Below are positions 25,648 to 34,334 of a DNA stretch of 64,000 nt, piece after piece. The translations under genes were made by a program, and so were the position numbers. Source of the stretch: Sphingomonas_I sp048595155. Lineage in GTDB: Bacteria; Pseudomonadota; Alphaproteobacteria; Sphingomonadales; Sphingomonadaceae. Where the stretch lies: contig NZ_JBMDXN010000047.1 in NCBI RefSeq assembly GCF_048595155.1, positions 1 through 64,000 on the forward strand. Direction: 5' to 3'. The notes beneath the pieces are model-generated. The model did not search any database, was not told where the DNA came from, and worked only from the letters and a program-made list of their open reading frames with translations. Each line of letters starts with the position of its first letter. Positions within the stretch are counted from its first letter, which is position 1.

Positions 25648-25701
25648 TGCAGCAGGTCGGGATCCTCGCGCCCTGGCGATACGGGCGCGCCTGACCCAAG
25701 C

Positions 25702-26070
25702 ATGTCGACACCATCGCCATCGCCGATAGCGGCCGGCCTGAAAGGCTGCTGTCCGCACTGCGGCGCCCGGACCCTATTTGCCGGCTGGATCAAGTTCGCG
25801 GATCGCTGCATGTCCTGCGGGCTGGATTACACCCAATTCAACGTCGGCGATGGGCCCGCCGCCTTCCTGACGCTCATCTTGGGCGGAATCGTCGCCGCCT
25901 CCGCGATCGTCGTGGAGCTTACCTTCTCCCCGCCCTTCTGGGTCCACCTGTTGCTGTGGCCGCCGATCACGCTGGCGTTGATCGTCGTTAGCCTGCGCGC
26001 CAGCAAGGCGGTGCTGTTGGCGCTTGAATATCGCAATGCCGCGCGCGAGTGCAGGGTCAGCCCGTCATGA
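25702..26070 (+). CDS. DUF983 membrane protein
   Basis: 122 residues. The N terminus has two CxxC pairs (CCPHCGARTLF and CMSCGLDY) that look like a small zinc ribbon. Two membrane helices follow (AAFLTLILGGIVAASAIVV; WVHLLLWPPITLALIVV). DUF983 genes sit in oxidase operons of alphaproteobacteria, between ctaE and SURF1 as here, and are thought to help oxidase biogenesis. Its stop overlaps the SURF1 ATG. Confidence 0.92.
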   Translation: MSTPSPSPIAAGLKGCCPHCGARTLFAGWIKFADRCMSCGLDYTQFNVGDGPAAFLTLILGGIVAASAIVVELTFSPPFWVHLLLWPPITLALIVVSLRASKAVLLALEYRNAARECRVSPS

Positions 26071-26720
26071 TCCGCCGCATCCCGATTCTGCCGACGATCG
26101 TCGTCGTCCTCGCTGCCCTGCTGATGGTGCGACTCGGCATTTGGCAATTGCATCGCCTGCATGAGAAAGAGGCGCTGCTGGCGCGCTATGCGGCGAACGT
26201 CGCCAAGCCGCCCTTGCCGCTGGCGGCCTTGTTCCCGGTGAAGGCAGATGCTCTCTACCGCCGTACCAGCGCCTATTGCCTGGATGTCGTGGGCTGGAAG
26301 ACGGAGGCTGGGCGCGGCGCCGATGGCCGTTCGGGCTGGCGCCACATCGCGTCGTGCCGGACCGGGGCGGAGGGGCCGGGCATTGCGGTGGATGTCGGTA
26401 TATCGGCCGCGCCCACCACGCCGCAATGGAACGGCGGACCGGTCAGTGGTCGCCTGACCGAGGCGCCGACGGATGCGCCGCTGATCGCGCGGCTTCTGTC
26501 GACGCCGGCGGCACCTACCCCAATGATCGTCAGTGAAAGCGCCGCGCCGGGACTGGCGCCAACCGCGCCACCCGATCCGCGCAATATTCCGAACAACCAC
26601 CTGTCCTATGCCGTGCAATGGTTCATCTTCGCCGCGCTCGCGCTGATCATCTACGCCGTGGCACTGTGGCAGAGGCGGCGGAAGAAAGACTGGGCGCCGG
26701 ATAGGGAGCCCGCACCCTAG
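26067..26720 (+). CDS. SURF1 family oxidase assembly protein
   Basis: 217 residues. Two terminal membrane helices (ILPTIVVVLAALLMVRLGIWQL and YAVQWFIFAALALIIYAVAL) enclose a periplasmic domain, the SURF1 layout. The conserved LGIWQLHRLHEKEAL and PNNHLSYAVQWF motifs are present. SURF1 helps insert heme a into subunit I. The start at 26067 overlaps the DUF983 stop (ATGA). It is the last gene of the locus; no strong terminator is visible in the following 150 bases. Confidence 0.93.
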   Translation: MIRRIPILPTIVVVLAALLMVRLGIWQLHRLHEKEALLARYAANVAKPPLPLAALFPVKADALYRRTSAYCLDVVGWKTEAGRGADGRSGWRHIASCRTGAEGPGIAVDVGISAAPTTPQWNGGPVSGRLTEAPTDAPLIARLLSTPAAPTPMIVSESAAPGLAPTAPPDPRNIPNNHLSYAVQWFIFAALALIIYAVALWQRRRKKDWAPDREPAP

Positions 26721-26875
26721 ACGCGCCTCGCCGGCCCAAGGCGTGGAAGCCAAATGAGGGCATGTATCGCCAGCGGCCGGCTGTGGCGGAGCAAAAGGCC
26801 TGGTTTACCCGTGGCAATGACAAACAGCAGGCATCGGAATTTGCCCTAAGCGGCCGCGCCCGCTAACCGGGCGGC

Positions 26876-28276
26876 ATGCTTTATGTCAGCACGCGCGGGG
26901 GCGCACCCACGCTCGATTTTGAGGCGGTGACGCTCGCCGGTCTCGCATCCGATGGCGGTCTCTATGTGCCGGAGGCCTGGCCAACCTTCACGCGCGATCA
27001 GATTGCCGCGCTGCAAGGCCTGTCCTATGTCGATACGGCGGTGGCGGTGCTGACACCGTTCGTCGGCGGCGCCTTGTCGCCGACCGATCTGCGCGCGCTG
27101 TGCGACACGGCTTATGGACGCTTCGCGCACGCCGCGGTGACGCCGCTGGTGCAGCTGGATGCGCGCAATTGGGTCCTTGAGCTGTTCCACGGCCCGACGC
27201 TGGCGTTCAAGGACGTCGCGCTGCAACTGCTGGGCCTGCTGTTCGAACGGTTTCTCTCCAGCCGGAACACGCATTTGACCGTGGTCGGCGCGACGTCCGG
27301 CGATACCGGGTCGGCCGCGATCGATGCGCTGGCCGGCCGCGCCAAGGTCGACCTGTTCATGCTCCATCCCAAGGGGCGCGTGTCGGAGGTGCAGCGGCGG
27401 CAGATGACCACCGTGCTGGCGCCCAATATCCACAATATCGCGATCGAGGATGCGAGCTTCGATCATGCCCAGGCGATGGTGAAGGCGATGTTCGCGGATC
27501 AGGCCTTTACCGGCCGCTTCGCCTTGTCGGCGGTCAACTCGATCAACTGGGCCCGGCTTGCGGCGCAGATCGTCTATTATTTCTACGCCGCCGTACGGCT
27601 GGGCGCGCCGGACAAGCCGGTCGCTTTCTCCGTCCCGACCGGCAATTTCGGCGATGTCTTCGCCGGTTATGCCGCCGCCCGCATGGGCCTGCCGGTCGCG
27701 AAGCTGATCGTCGCGACCAACGTCAACGACATCCTCCATCGCGCTTTGTCCGAAGGGGATTATTCCGTCGGCACGGTCACGCCGACGATGGCCCCGTCGA
27801 TGGACATCCAGGTCAGCTCCAACTTCGAACGGCTGCTGTTTGATCTGCACGATCGCGATGGACAGGCGCTGGCGCAATCGATGCTGGGGTTCGAGGCGGA
27901 TCGCCGTTTCAACCTGACGCCAGGAATGCGCGTTACGGCCGGTCAATTGTTCGCCAGCGCCCGGATCGATCCGGACGAAATGGATCTCGCCATGCGCCGC
28001 GCCGCCGAACAATCGGATATGCTGCTGGATCCGCATACCGCGATCGGTCTGGCCGCCGCGCATCGTGCCGAACTGCCGGCGGATGTGCCGGTGGTGACGC
28101 TCGCCACCGCGCACCCGGCCAAATTCCCCGATGCGGTGGAACGGGCGACCGGCCGGCGGCCCACCTTGCCGGCGCGGGTGGGCGATCTGTTCGATCGCAC
28201 GGAGCGCTACGACGTGTTGCCGAGCGAACTGGCGACGATCCAGGCCTATATCGCCGAACGGGCGACCGCGGCATGA
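26876..28276 (+). CDS. thrC: Threonine synthase
   Basis: 466 residues. PLP enzyme converting O-phosphohomoserine to threonine. It begins LYVSTRGGAPTLDFEAV, the PLP lysine lies in GPTLAFKDVALQLL, and VVGATSGDTGSAAIDAL and FSVPTGNFGDVFAGY form the cofactor cradle. Length fits the longer bacterial/fungal type. No clear ribosome site precedes the ATG. Its stop overlaps the M16 peptidase start by four bases, a coupling often seen in sphingomonads and Rhizobiales. Confidence 0.97.
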   Translation: MLYVSTRGGAPTLDFEAVTLAGLASDGGLYVPEAWPTFTRDQIAALQGLSYVDTAVAVLTPFVGGALSPTDLRALCDTAYGRFAHAAVTPLVQLDARNWVLELFHGPTLAFKDVALQLLGLLFERFLSSRNTHLTVVGATSGDTGSAAIDALAGRAKVDLFMLHPKGRVSEVQRRQMTTVLAPNIHNIAIEDASFDHAQAMVKAMFADQAFTGRFALSAVNSINWARLAAQIVYYFYAAVRLGAPDKPVAFSVPTGNFGDVFAGYAAARMGLPVAKLIVATNVNDILHRALSEGDYSVGTVTPTMAPSMDIQVSSNFERLLFDLHDRDGQALAQSMLGFEADRRFNLTPGMRVTAGQLFASARIDPDEMDLAMRRAAEQSDMLLDPHTAIGLAAAHRAELPADVPVVTLATAHPAKFPDAVERATGRRPTLPARVGDLFDRTERYDVLPSELATIQAYIAERATAA

Positions 28277-29502
28277 CCGCGCGCATGCACCGGCTGAGCA
28301 ACGGCTTGACGATTGCGGTCGAGCCGATGGCAGGGGTGGAGACGGCGGCAGTCGGGCTGTATGCCGCGGTGGGCGCACGCTCGGAGCCAGAGGGGCTAAC
28401 CGGGCTTGCCCACATGGTCGAGCATATGGTGTTCAAGGGCGCGGCCGGGCGCGACGCTCGCTCGCTCGCTGAAGATATCGAGGATGTCGGCGGATCGCTC
28501 AATGCCTGGACGGCGCGCGATCAGACGGTCTTCAACGCACGCCTGCTCGCCGGCGATTTGCCGCTGGGCGTGGAGATCATCGCCGATCTGATCCGGGCGC
28601 CGCATTTCGATGCGGACGAGCTGGAGCGGGAGAAAAGCGTCGTCCTGGCCGAGCTGGGCGAAGCGCGCGACACGCCTGACGATATCGTCTTCGATCATCT
28701 GCAAGCCGCCGCCTTTCCCGGCCAGTCGCTGGGACGGCCGGTGCTGGGGGACGAAACCAGCATCGCTGCGATCGACGCGGCGGCGTTGCGTGGATGGTTG
28801 GCCGATCAATATCGGCCCGATGCGCTGGTGCTCGCCGCGGCCGGCAAGGTCGATGAGGACGCCTTTCTGCGCCAGGTCGAGGCCCGGTTCGGCGACATGG
28901 CCGTCGGTGCGCCGCCCGCCGTTCCGCCCGCCGCCTTCACCGCCGGCGTCCATCATGATGTCCGCCGCTTTGACCAGCTGCACGTCGCGTTGGCCTTTCC
29001 CGGCGTCGGCTATCTGGATGCGGACGTGCACGCGCTGGGTGTGTTCGCGGGTGCGGCCGGCGGTGGCGCATCGTCGCGCCTGTTCCAGGAGGTGCGCGAA
29101 AAGCGCGGGCTCGCTTATTCGGTCTATTCCTGGAATCACAGCTATGCCGATACCGGCGTGTTCGGCGTCTATCTGGCTGCGTCGCGCCGGGATGGCGCCA
29201 AGGCACTGACACTGACGCGTGAGGTCCTTGCGCGCACTGCCGAAGAGCTGACCGAGGCGGAGCTGCAGCGAGCAAAGATCCAGGCGAAAGCCGGGCTGCT
29301 GATGGGCGCGGAATCGGTGCAGGCGCGCTGCGACAATCTGGCGCGCGGTATCCAGATCCACGGACGGATCGCGCCGTTGCACGAAAGCGTGGAGCGGTTC
29401 GAGGCGGTCACGCTGGCGCAGGCGCGTGCGGCCGGTGCAGCAGCACTGGCCGGGGGCGAGGCGCTTGCCACGGTCGGCGGCAAATTGGCGAAGGCGGCAT
29501 GA
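28273..29502 (+). CDS. M16 family zinc peptidase (processing-peptidase-like)
   Basis: 409 residues. The inverted zinc motif HxxEH occurs as LAHMVEHMVFKGAAGR near residue 45, with a distal glutamate in the helix VVLAELGEARDTPDD. Two M16 half-domains follow, the second with GGGASSRLFQEVREKRGLAYSV. It resembles the catalytic beta subunit of mitochondrial processing peptidase and bacterial PqqL-like enzymes. No signal peptide, so probably cytoplasmic. It is translationally coupled to thrC and to the next gene. Confidence 0.93.
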   Translation: MTARMHRLSNGLTIAVEPMAGVETAAVGLYAAVGARSEPEGLTGLAHMVEHMVFKGAAGRDARSLAEDIEDVGGSLNAWTARDQTVFNARLLAGDLPLGVEIIADLIRAPHFDADELEREKSVVLAELGEARDTPDDIVFDHLQAAAFPGQSLGRPVLGDETSIAAIDAAALRGWLADQYRPDALVLAAAGKVDEDAFLRQVEARFGDMAVGAPPAVPPAAFTAGVHHDVRRFDQLHVALAFPGVGYLDADVHALGVFAGAAGGGASSRLFQEVREKRGLAYSVYSWNHSYADTGVFGVYLAASRRDGAKALTLTREVLARTAEELTEAELQRAKIQAKAGLLMGAESVQARCDNLARGIQIHGRIAPLHESVERFEAVTLAQARAAGAAALAGGEALATVGGKLAKAA

Positions 29503-30368
29503 GCCTGCTCACCCTCGTGACTGAACCCTGGGCCGATTACGGGCTGATCGATTCGGGTCATGGCCGCAAGCTGGAGCGGTTCGGCCGCTTCCGCTTCATT
29601 CGACCGGAGCCGCAGGCGATGTGGGCGCCGGCCAGCCCGAGCTGGGACGCGGATGGCGACTTCATCGCCGCGTCGGACGAGGATGGCGGCGGCAAGTGGC
29701 ATTTGTCGCGCGATGTCCCGCGCGGCGGCTGGCATGTGAAGTGGGAAGAGGTGCGCTTCACCGCGCAGAATACGCCCTTCCGCCATCTCGCCTTCTTCCC
29801 CGACATGGCGCCGCAATGGAGCTGGATGCGCGATCGCACGAGCGAGGGCGACGAGGTGATGAACCTGTTCGGCTATACCGGCGTCGGCACGCTGGCGCTG
29901 GCCGCCAAGGGCGCGCGCATGACGCATGTCGATGCGTCGAAGAAGGCGGTGGAGATCGCCAAGTCCAACGCTTTCCTGTCCGACATGACCGATCGTCCGA
30001 TCCGCTGGATGGTGGACGATGCGGTCAAGTTCGCCGCGCGCGAGGTGCGGCGCGAGCGGCGTTATGACGGCATCTTCCTCGATCCGCCCAAATTCGGGCG
30101 CGGGCCGGAAGGTGAAGTGTGGCGGATCGAGGAGCATCTGCCCGGCCTGATCGCGCATTGCCGCCGATTGCTGGATGAAAAGTCCAAATATCTGGTGCTG
30201 ACCGTCTATGCGGTCCGCATGTCCGCGCTCGCGATCGGGGAATTGCTCAATCAGGCGCTGGCGGATCTGGGCGGCAAGGTTGAGGTGGGGGAGATGGCGG
30301 TGCGGGAAGAAGCGCGCGGCCTGCTGTTGCCGACGGCCATCTTCGCACGCTGGAGCCGCGACGGATGA
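29499..30368 (+). CDS. RlmI-like SAM-dependent methyltransferase
   Basis: 289 residues. The methyltransferase core shows MNLFGYTGVGTLALAAKGA as the S-adenosylmethionine loop, MTHVDASKKAVEIAK, and YDGIFLDPPKFGRGP as motif IV with the DPPK residues typical of RNA cytosine-5 methyltransferases of the RlmI/RlmK group. It lacks the N-terminal PUA domain of RlmI. The RNA target is unknown. The start overlaps the M16 gene stop, and its stop overlaps the next start. Confidence 0.87.
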   Translation: MSLLTLVTEPWADYGLIDSGHGRKLERFGRFRFIRPEPQAMWAPASPSWDADGDFIAASDEDGGGKWHLSRDVPRGGWHVKWEEVRFTAQNTPFRHLAFFPDMAPQWSWMRDRTSEGDEVMNLFGYTGVGTLALAAKGARMTHVDASKKAVEIAKSNAFLSDMTDRPIRWMVDDAVKFAAREVRRERRYDGIFLDPPKFGRGPEGEVWRIEEHLPGLIAHCRRLLDEKSKYLVLTVYAVRMSALAIGELLNQALADLGGKVEVGEMAVREEARGLLLPTAIFARWSRDG

Positions 30369-31381
30369 TCCGCACCGCGATCGCGGCATTTGTCTTCCTT
30401 TTTGCAGCCCGTCCGGCCGTGGCGCAGACCGATCCCGCGCTTCAGGCGGTGCTGGCGACGTTCGAGCAGGACGAGCATCCCGATCTGCGCGGCGCGATCG
30501 TGCTGCGCGACGGCAAGATCGTCGCCGAACATTATTATCATGGCGAGACGGCGGAGAGCCTGCACGACATTCGATCCGCCGGTAAAAGCGTGACCGCGCT
30601 GATGGTCGGCATCGCGATCGATCGCGGCAAGATCCATGGCGTGGACGATCCCGTCAGCCGCTACCTGCCCGAGGTGAAAGGGAGCGCGATCGCGGATGTG
30701 CCGCTGCGGGATGTGCTGGCCATGCGATCGGGCCTGGCCGCGTTCGACGAGGATGCGGCGTCGCCCGGCAATGAGGACAAGCTGGATCTCGCGCCCGATC
30801 CGGTCGCCTTCCTCCGCGCCGTGCCACGGGCCGATCCGCCGGGCACGCGCTATCGCTATAATTCACTGACCGCCTGGGTTGCGGGCGCGGTGGTGGCGCG
30901 CGCGACCGGCGAGACGATGGCAAGGTTCGCGGACGTGCAGCTCTTCCGCCCGCTCGGCATCACGCGGTGGGAATGGGCGGCGGATGCGGCGGGATACACC
31001 AAGGGGCAGGGCAACCTCTCGCTGACGTTGCGCGATTTTGCAACGATCGGCGAGATGGTGCGCAATGATGGGCTTTATCGGGGCCGGCGCATCGTCAGCG
31101 CGGGCTGGATCCGCGCGATGGTTGCGCGCCGGCAGACGATTTCGGACGTCGATCCTTATGCCGACGGCTATGGCTATTTCTGGTATGATCGCGTGCAACA
31201 GATTGCAGGTCGGAAAGTGCCGGTCGTGTTCGCGTCGGGCAATGGCGGCAACAAGATCTATGTCGTGCCGAGCCGCCATATGGTGGTTGCGATCACGTCC
31301 AGCGCCTATGGCAAAGGCTATGGCCAGCGCCGATCGCAGGCGATCCTGCAAGCGGTGCTGGCGGCGGATCTGAAGCCTTAA
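30365..31381 (+). CDS. Beta-lactamase-fold serine hydrolase
   Basis: 338 residues with a signal peptide (MIRTAIAAFVFLFAARPAVA). The class C-like motifs are SAGK in IRSAGKSVTALMVG, in place of SxxK, the tyrosine motif YRYNSL, and a later VVFASGNGGNKIYVVP that may replace the KTG box. Such proteins include esterases, D-aminopeptidases and beta-lactamases; the substrate cannot be told. It overlaps the methyltransferase start by four bases and ends the thrC run before a large inverted repeat. Confidence 0.87.
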   Translation: MIRTAIAAFVFLFAARPAVAQTDPALQAVLATFEQDEHPDLRGAIVLRDGKIVAEHYYHGETAESLHDIRSAGKSVTALMVGIAIDRGKIHGVDDPVSRYLPEVKGSAIADVPLRDVLAMRSGLAAFDEDAASPGNEDKLDLAPDPVAFLRAVPRADPPGTRYRYNSLTAWVAGAVVARATGETMARFADVQLFRPLGITRWEWAADAAGYTKGQGNLSLTLRDFATIGEMVRNDGLYRGRRIVSAGWIRAMVARRQTISDVDPYADGYGYFWYDRVQQIAGRKVPVVFASGNGGNKIYVVPSRHMVVAITSSAYGKGYGQRRSQAILQAVLAADLKP

Positions 31382-31401
31382 AGCCCGATGACTTTAACAG
31401 G

Positions 31402-31529
31402 CCCGTTCGTTTCGAGTAGCGACCGAGCCTGTCGAGGGCGCGTATCGAGAGATGCCAACCGGCCATTGCCTCGATACGCACCCTCGATACGCCTTGCAGG
31501 CTACTCGGTCGCTACTCGGCACGAACGGG
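31402..31529. repeat. Large imperfect inverted repeat
   Basis: Arms at about 31402-31430 (CCCGTTCG..GAGTAGCGACCGAG) and 31497-31529 (CTCGGTCGCTACTCG..CGAACGGG) pair over roughly 30 bases; the middle holds further short inverted copies (CTCGATACGC twice). It lies between converging genes ending at 31381 and 31548, so it may end both transcripts. It looks like a sphingomonad dispersed intergenic repeat. Confidence 0.82.
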
Positions 31530-31547
31530 TTAGCGGACTCATTGATT

Positions 31548-32183
31548 CTAGCTGCGCGCCGCCCGGAGCGCTGCGCCGGCCGCAAAGGGTGCGCCGGCCA
31601 CGAACAGCAGGCTGGTCGCGGCCAGCAGCTTGATCGCCCCTGGGCCAGCGCCCGCGCCGAAGATCAGCAAGGGGATCGCCAGCGGCAGCATCACCAGCCC
31701 GATCAGCGCACCCGCCCCCCTCAGGCCTGCGGTCAGTGCCGCGACCGCGAGACCTAAGGCGGCAAGCCCGGGCGTCCCGAGAGCAAGACCGAGCTCCAGC
31801 CGCAGCAATGCTGCACCATCCAGATCGAGCAAGGCGGCCGCCGGCAAGGTCGCGGCCATCAAGGGCGGTCCGAAGCTCAGCCAATGGGCGAGGATCTTGG
31901 CGGCGGCGATCGCCTCTTCGCTATGGCCGCGTAGTGCCAGCTGATCCAGCACGCCGGACGCGAGGTCCGGCCGCACCAGCCGTTCCACCGGGAGCAAAGC
32001 CGCCAGCAATGCGGCGGTCCACAAGATGCCGCCGCCGACACGCGCGAGCAGGGCGGCATCCGGGCCGATCGCGAAGGGGAAGAGGGTCGCGACCAGCAGG
32101 TAGAAAACCAGGGGCAGCCACGCCCCGCCCTGTGCGAAGGCGCGCATCACATCCCGCCGGACGAGGTTGGTGAACAGGCTCAC
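31548..32183 (-). CDS. ccmB: Heme exporter permease CcmB
   Basis: 211 residues. Membrane subunit of the CcmAB complex, which powers release of heme-loaded CcmE during cytochrome c maturation. Six hydrophobic segments are visible, including WLPLVFYLLVATLFPFAIGP and GALIGLVMLPLAIPLLIFGAG, with the CcmB-typical region LLPVERLVRPDLASGVLDQL. Its ATG overlaps the ccmA stop. ccmC and later ccm genes are not in the window. Confidence 0.94.
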   Translation of the reverse strand: MSLFTNLVRRDVMRAFAQGGAWLPLVFYLLVATLFPFAIGPDAALLARVGGGILWTAALLAALLPVERLVRPDLASGVLDQLALRGHSEEAIAAAKILAHWLSFGPPLMAATLPAAALLDLDGAALLRLELGLALGTPGLAALGLAVAALTAGLRGAGALIGLVMLPLAIPLLIFGAGAGPGAIKLLAATSLLFVAGAPFAAGAALRAARS

Positions 32184-32749
32184 AGCGCCAGTTCCTGCGC
32201 ATCGACCAGGCCGAGTGGCTGATGGCTGGCGGCCAGTATGATGCCGCCGCCGGCACGGTGCCGCGCCATGATGTCCGCCAGCGTTTCGATCGAGGCGACG
32301 TCGAGCCCGCTCGCCGGCTCGTCCAGCAGCCAGATCGGGGCGGCACCGGCAATGACGCGCGCGATCGTGGCGCGGCGGCGCTGGCCGGTGGAGAGGAAGC
32401 GGACGGCCACCATCGCCAGCCCGGCGAGCCCCACCGCCTTCAACGCGGACGCGACGCGATCCTCATCGCCGCCATCCAGCCGCGCCCAGAAAGTGAGCGC
32501 GGCAAACAGACCTTCGTCTTCGTCCAGGGCGGCGGCCTCCGCGGCCAGCGCAATCCCGCCCTCGCGCACCACCTGACCGTGGGTGGGTGTCAGCAATCCG
32601 GCGGCGATCCGCAGCAGGCTCGACTTGCCGGCACCATTGGCTCCGGTGACGAGCGCTGCGTCGCCGGCCCCAAGCGCCAGCCGCCGGCCTTCGAACAGGA
32701 TCCGTCCGCCGCGCATGCAGGAGATGCCGTCCAGCAGCAGCCGGGTCAC
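32180..32749 (-). CDS. ccmA: Heme exporter ATP-binding protein CcmA
   Basis: 189 residues. ABC ATPase of the CcmAB complex. Walker A is VTGANGAGKSSLL, the signature is LSTGQRRR, and Walker B is IWLLDEPASGLD. The short length and the LSTGQRRR signature are typical of CcmA. Its start overlaps the stop of the upstream metallopeptidase gene by four bases, and its stop overlaps ccmB. Confidence 0.94.
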   Translation of the reverse strand: MTRLLLDGISCMRGGRILFEGRRLALGAGDAALVTGANGAGKSSLLRIAAGLLTPTHGQVVREGGIALAAEAAALDEDEGLFAALTFWARLDGGDEDRVASALKAVGLAGLAMVAVRFLSTGQRRRATIARVIAGAAPIWLLDEPASGLDVASIETLADIMARHRAGGGIILAASHQPLGLVDAQELAL

Positions 32750-33162
32750 GGGCCGGGTGCGTCTTCCAGCGCGTGCATGTCGTCGTCGCTCAGGCCGAAA
32801 TGATGGCCGACTTCATGCACCAGCACATGCGTGACGAGCCGCTCCAGCGTCTCACCGCTCTCCACCCATTCGTCCAGCAGCGCGCGCCGATAGAGGGTGA
32901 TGATATCCGGCAAAGCGGCATTGTCGCTGATCGACTTCTCGCCCACCGGGCGGCCGCGATACAGGCCGGACAGCGCAAACGGATCGTCGATGCCGAGCGC
33001 CTGCAGCGTCTCCGCATCGGCGAATTCCTCGACCTGCAGCACGACGTCGCCCAGATATTGGCGGAAGACGTCGGGCAGTTGCGCAATCGCGACGCGGGCG
33101 AGCGCGTCGATCGCCGCTGCATCCGGCGCGCTGCCCCACGATTCTTTGCCACCTGTGTCCAT
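32746..33162 (-). CDS. Zincin-like metallopeptidase
   Basis: 138 residues. The zinc site VHEVGHHFGLSDDD carries the HExxHxxGxxD pattern of the small 'metallopeptidase family' (DUF1025-type) zincins, near residue 115. The rest includes ITLYRRALLDEW. The start at 33162 avoids an upstream extension with non-protein-like composition. Its stop overlaps the ccmA start, so it is the first gene of a three-gene unit with ccmAB. Substrate unknown. Confidence 0.88.
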   Translation of the reverse strand: MDTGGKESWGSAPDAAAIDALARVAIAQLPDVFRQYLGDVVLQVEEFADAETLQALGIDDPFALSGLYRGRPVGEKSISDNAALPDIITLYRRALLDEWVESGETLERLVTHVLVHEVGHHFGLSDDDMHALEDAPGP

Positions 33163-33268
33163 CGAACGACGGCATAGTGGTATTACGGTTTGGCTCAAAC
33201 GGTTCGTGTCGGTTAGTATCGCGTGAGACGATCCCGAGGGACTTGGGGACGCGCGAACGGGAGCGGGC

Positions 33269-33562
33269 ATGGCGATCGAAGCGTTGAGTGAAGCCGAACG
33301 GGCCGATGCGCTCGATGCGCTGCCCGACTGGGATTATGACGAAGGCCGCGATGCCATCCAGCGCCGCTTCGTCTTCGCAGACTTTCCCGAGGCGTTCGGC
33401 TTCATGGCGCGCGTGGCCCTGATTGCCGAGCGCGCCGATCATCACCCCGAATGGTCCAATGTTTGGAACCGCGTCGACATATTGTTGACCACGCACGATT
33501 GCGGCGGGCTTTCCGCGCGCGATGTGGCGCTGGCGCAAGCGATCGACGCTTTTGTCGAGTAG
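33269..33562 (+). CDS. phhB: 4a-hydroxytetrahydrobiopterin dehydratase (pterin carbinolamine dehydratase)
   Basis: 97 residues. It recycles the oxidised pterin cofactor and is also known as a dimerisation cofactor. The active-site pattern HHPEWSNVWNRVDILLTTHDCGGLS with paired histidines is intact, and length is standard. It lies divergent from the metallopeptidase gene; the following ABC gene begins within its 3' end. No phenylalanine hydroxylase gene is visible in the window. Confidence 0.96.
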   Translation: MAIEALSEAERADALDALPDWDYDEGRDAIQRRFVFADFPEAFGFMARVALIAERADHHPEWSNVWNRVDILLTTHDCGGLSARDVALAQAIDAFVE

Positions 33563-34334
33563 CGCGACCGCACGCCTCGGCGCGGTCGAACCGAAGCTGG
33601 CCTTCGATCACGTCACGCGCCGGTATAATGGCGTGTCGGCGGTCGATAGCCTGTCGCTGCAGATCGACAAGGGCAGTTTCGTTGCGCTGGTGGGGACGTC
33701 CGGTTCCGGCAAGTCGAGCCTGCTGCGCCTGGTCAATCGGCTTGATCGACCCGATCATGGCAAGGTGCTGATCGACGGCTGCGATGTCGCCACGATCGAT
33801 CCGATCGCGCTGCGCCGAAGCGTGGGCTATGTCTTCCAGAATATCGGTCTGTTTCCGCATATGAGTGTCGCGGAGAATATCCGCATCATCCCGCGCCTGG
33901 CCGGCGGGTCGGCGGTGGACGTCGGCGCGGCGCTGGAGCAGGTCGAACTCCCCGCAGCCTATGCCGATCGCTTTCCGGCGCAGCTTTCCGGTGGCGAGCA
34001 GCAGCGCGTCGGCACTGCCCGCGCGCTGGCGGGCGAGGGGAAGCTGCTGCTGATGGATGAGCCGTTCGGTGCGCTCGATCCCGTGACGCGCGATCGGCTG
34101 GGGAATACCGTTCTGGCGTTGCACGAACAGCTCGGCCTCACCACCATCCTTGTCACGCACGACATGGCCGAAGCGCTGTTGCTGGCGGATCGGGTGGTGG
34201 TGATGGCGCAGGGGCGGATCGTCGCCGATGCGACCCCGCGTGAGATGATCGCCGGGCTGGCCGGGCCGGGTGCGGATGCGCTCGTCGCCATTCCGCGCCA
34301 GCAGGCGGAACGGCTCGGCCGGTTGGCGCAATGA
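33522..34334 (+). CDS. ABC transporter ATPase, osmoprotectant (OpuCA/OsmV) type
   Basis: About 270 residues. Walker A is GTSGSGKSSLL, the Q loop is YVFQNIGLFPHMSV, the signature is LSGGEQQRVG, Walker B is LLLMDEPFGALD and the H loop is THDMAEAL. Similarity in these regions is to glycine betaine/choline-type importers (QAT family). The ATG used overlaps phhB by 41 bases; a TTG at 33552 would reduce the overlap. Its stop overlaps the fused permease gene. Confidence 0.92.
   Translation: MWRWRKRSTLLSSSATARLGAVEPKLAFDHVTRRYNGVSAVDSLSLQIDKGSFVALVGTSGSGKSSLLRLVNRLDRPDHGKVLIDGCDVATIDPIALRRSVGYVFQNIGLFPHMSVAENIRIIPRLAGGSAVDVGAALEQVELPAAYADRFPAQLSGGEQQRVGTARALAGEGKLLLMDEPFGALDPVTRDRLGNTVLALHEQLGLTTILVTHDMAEALLLADRVVVMAQGRIVADATPREMIAGLAGPGADALVAIPRQQAERLGRLAQ

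Noticed and set aside
26846..28378. Open frame of 510 codons on the minus strand
   Set aside because: Antisense to thrC; no motif and non-protein-like composition.
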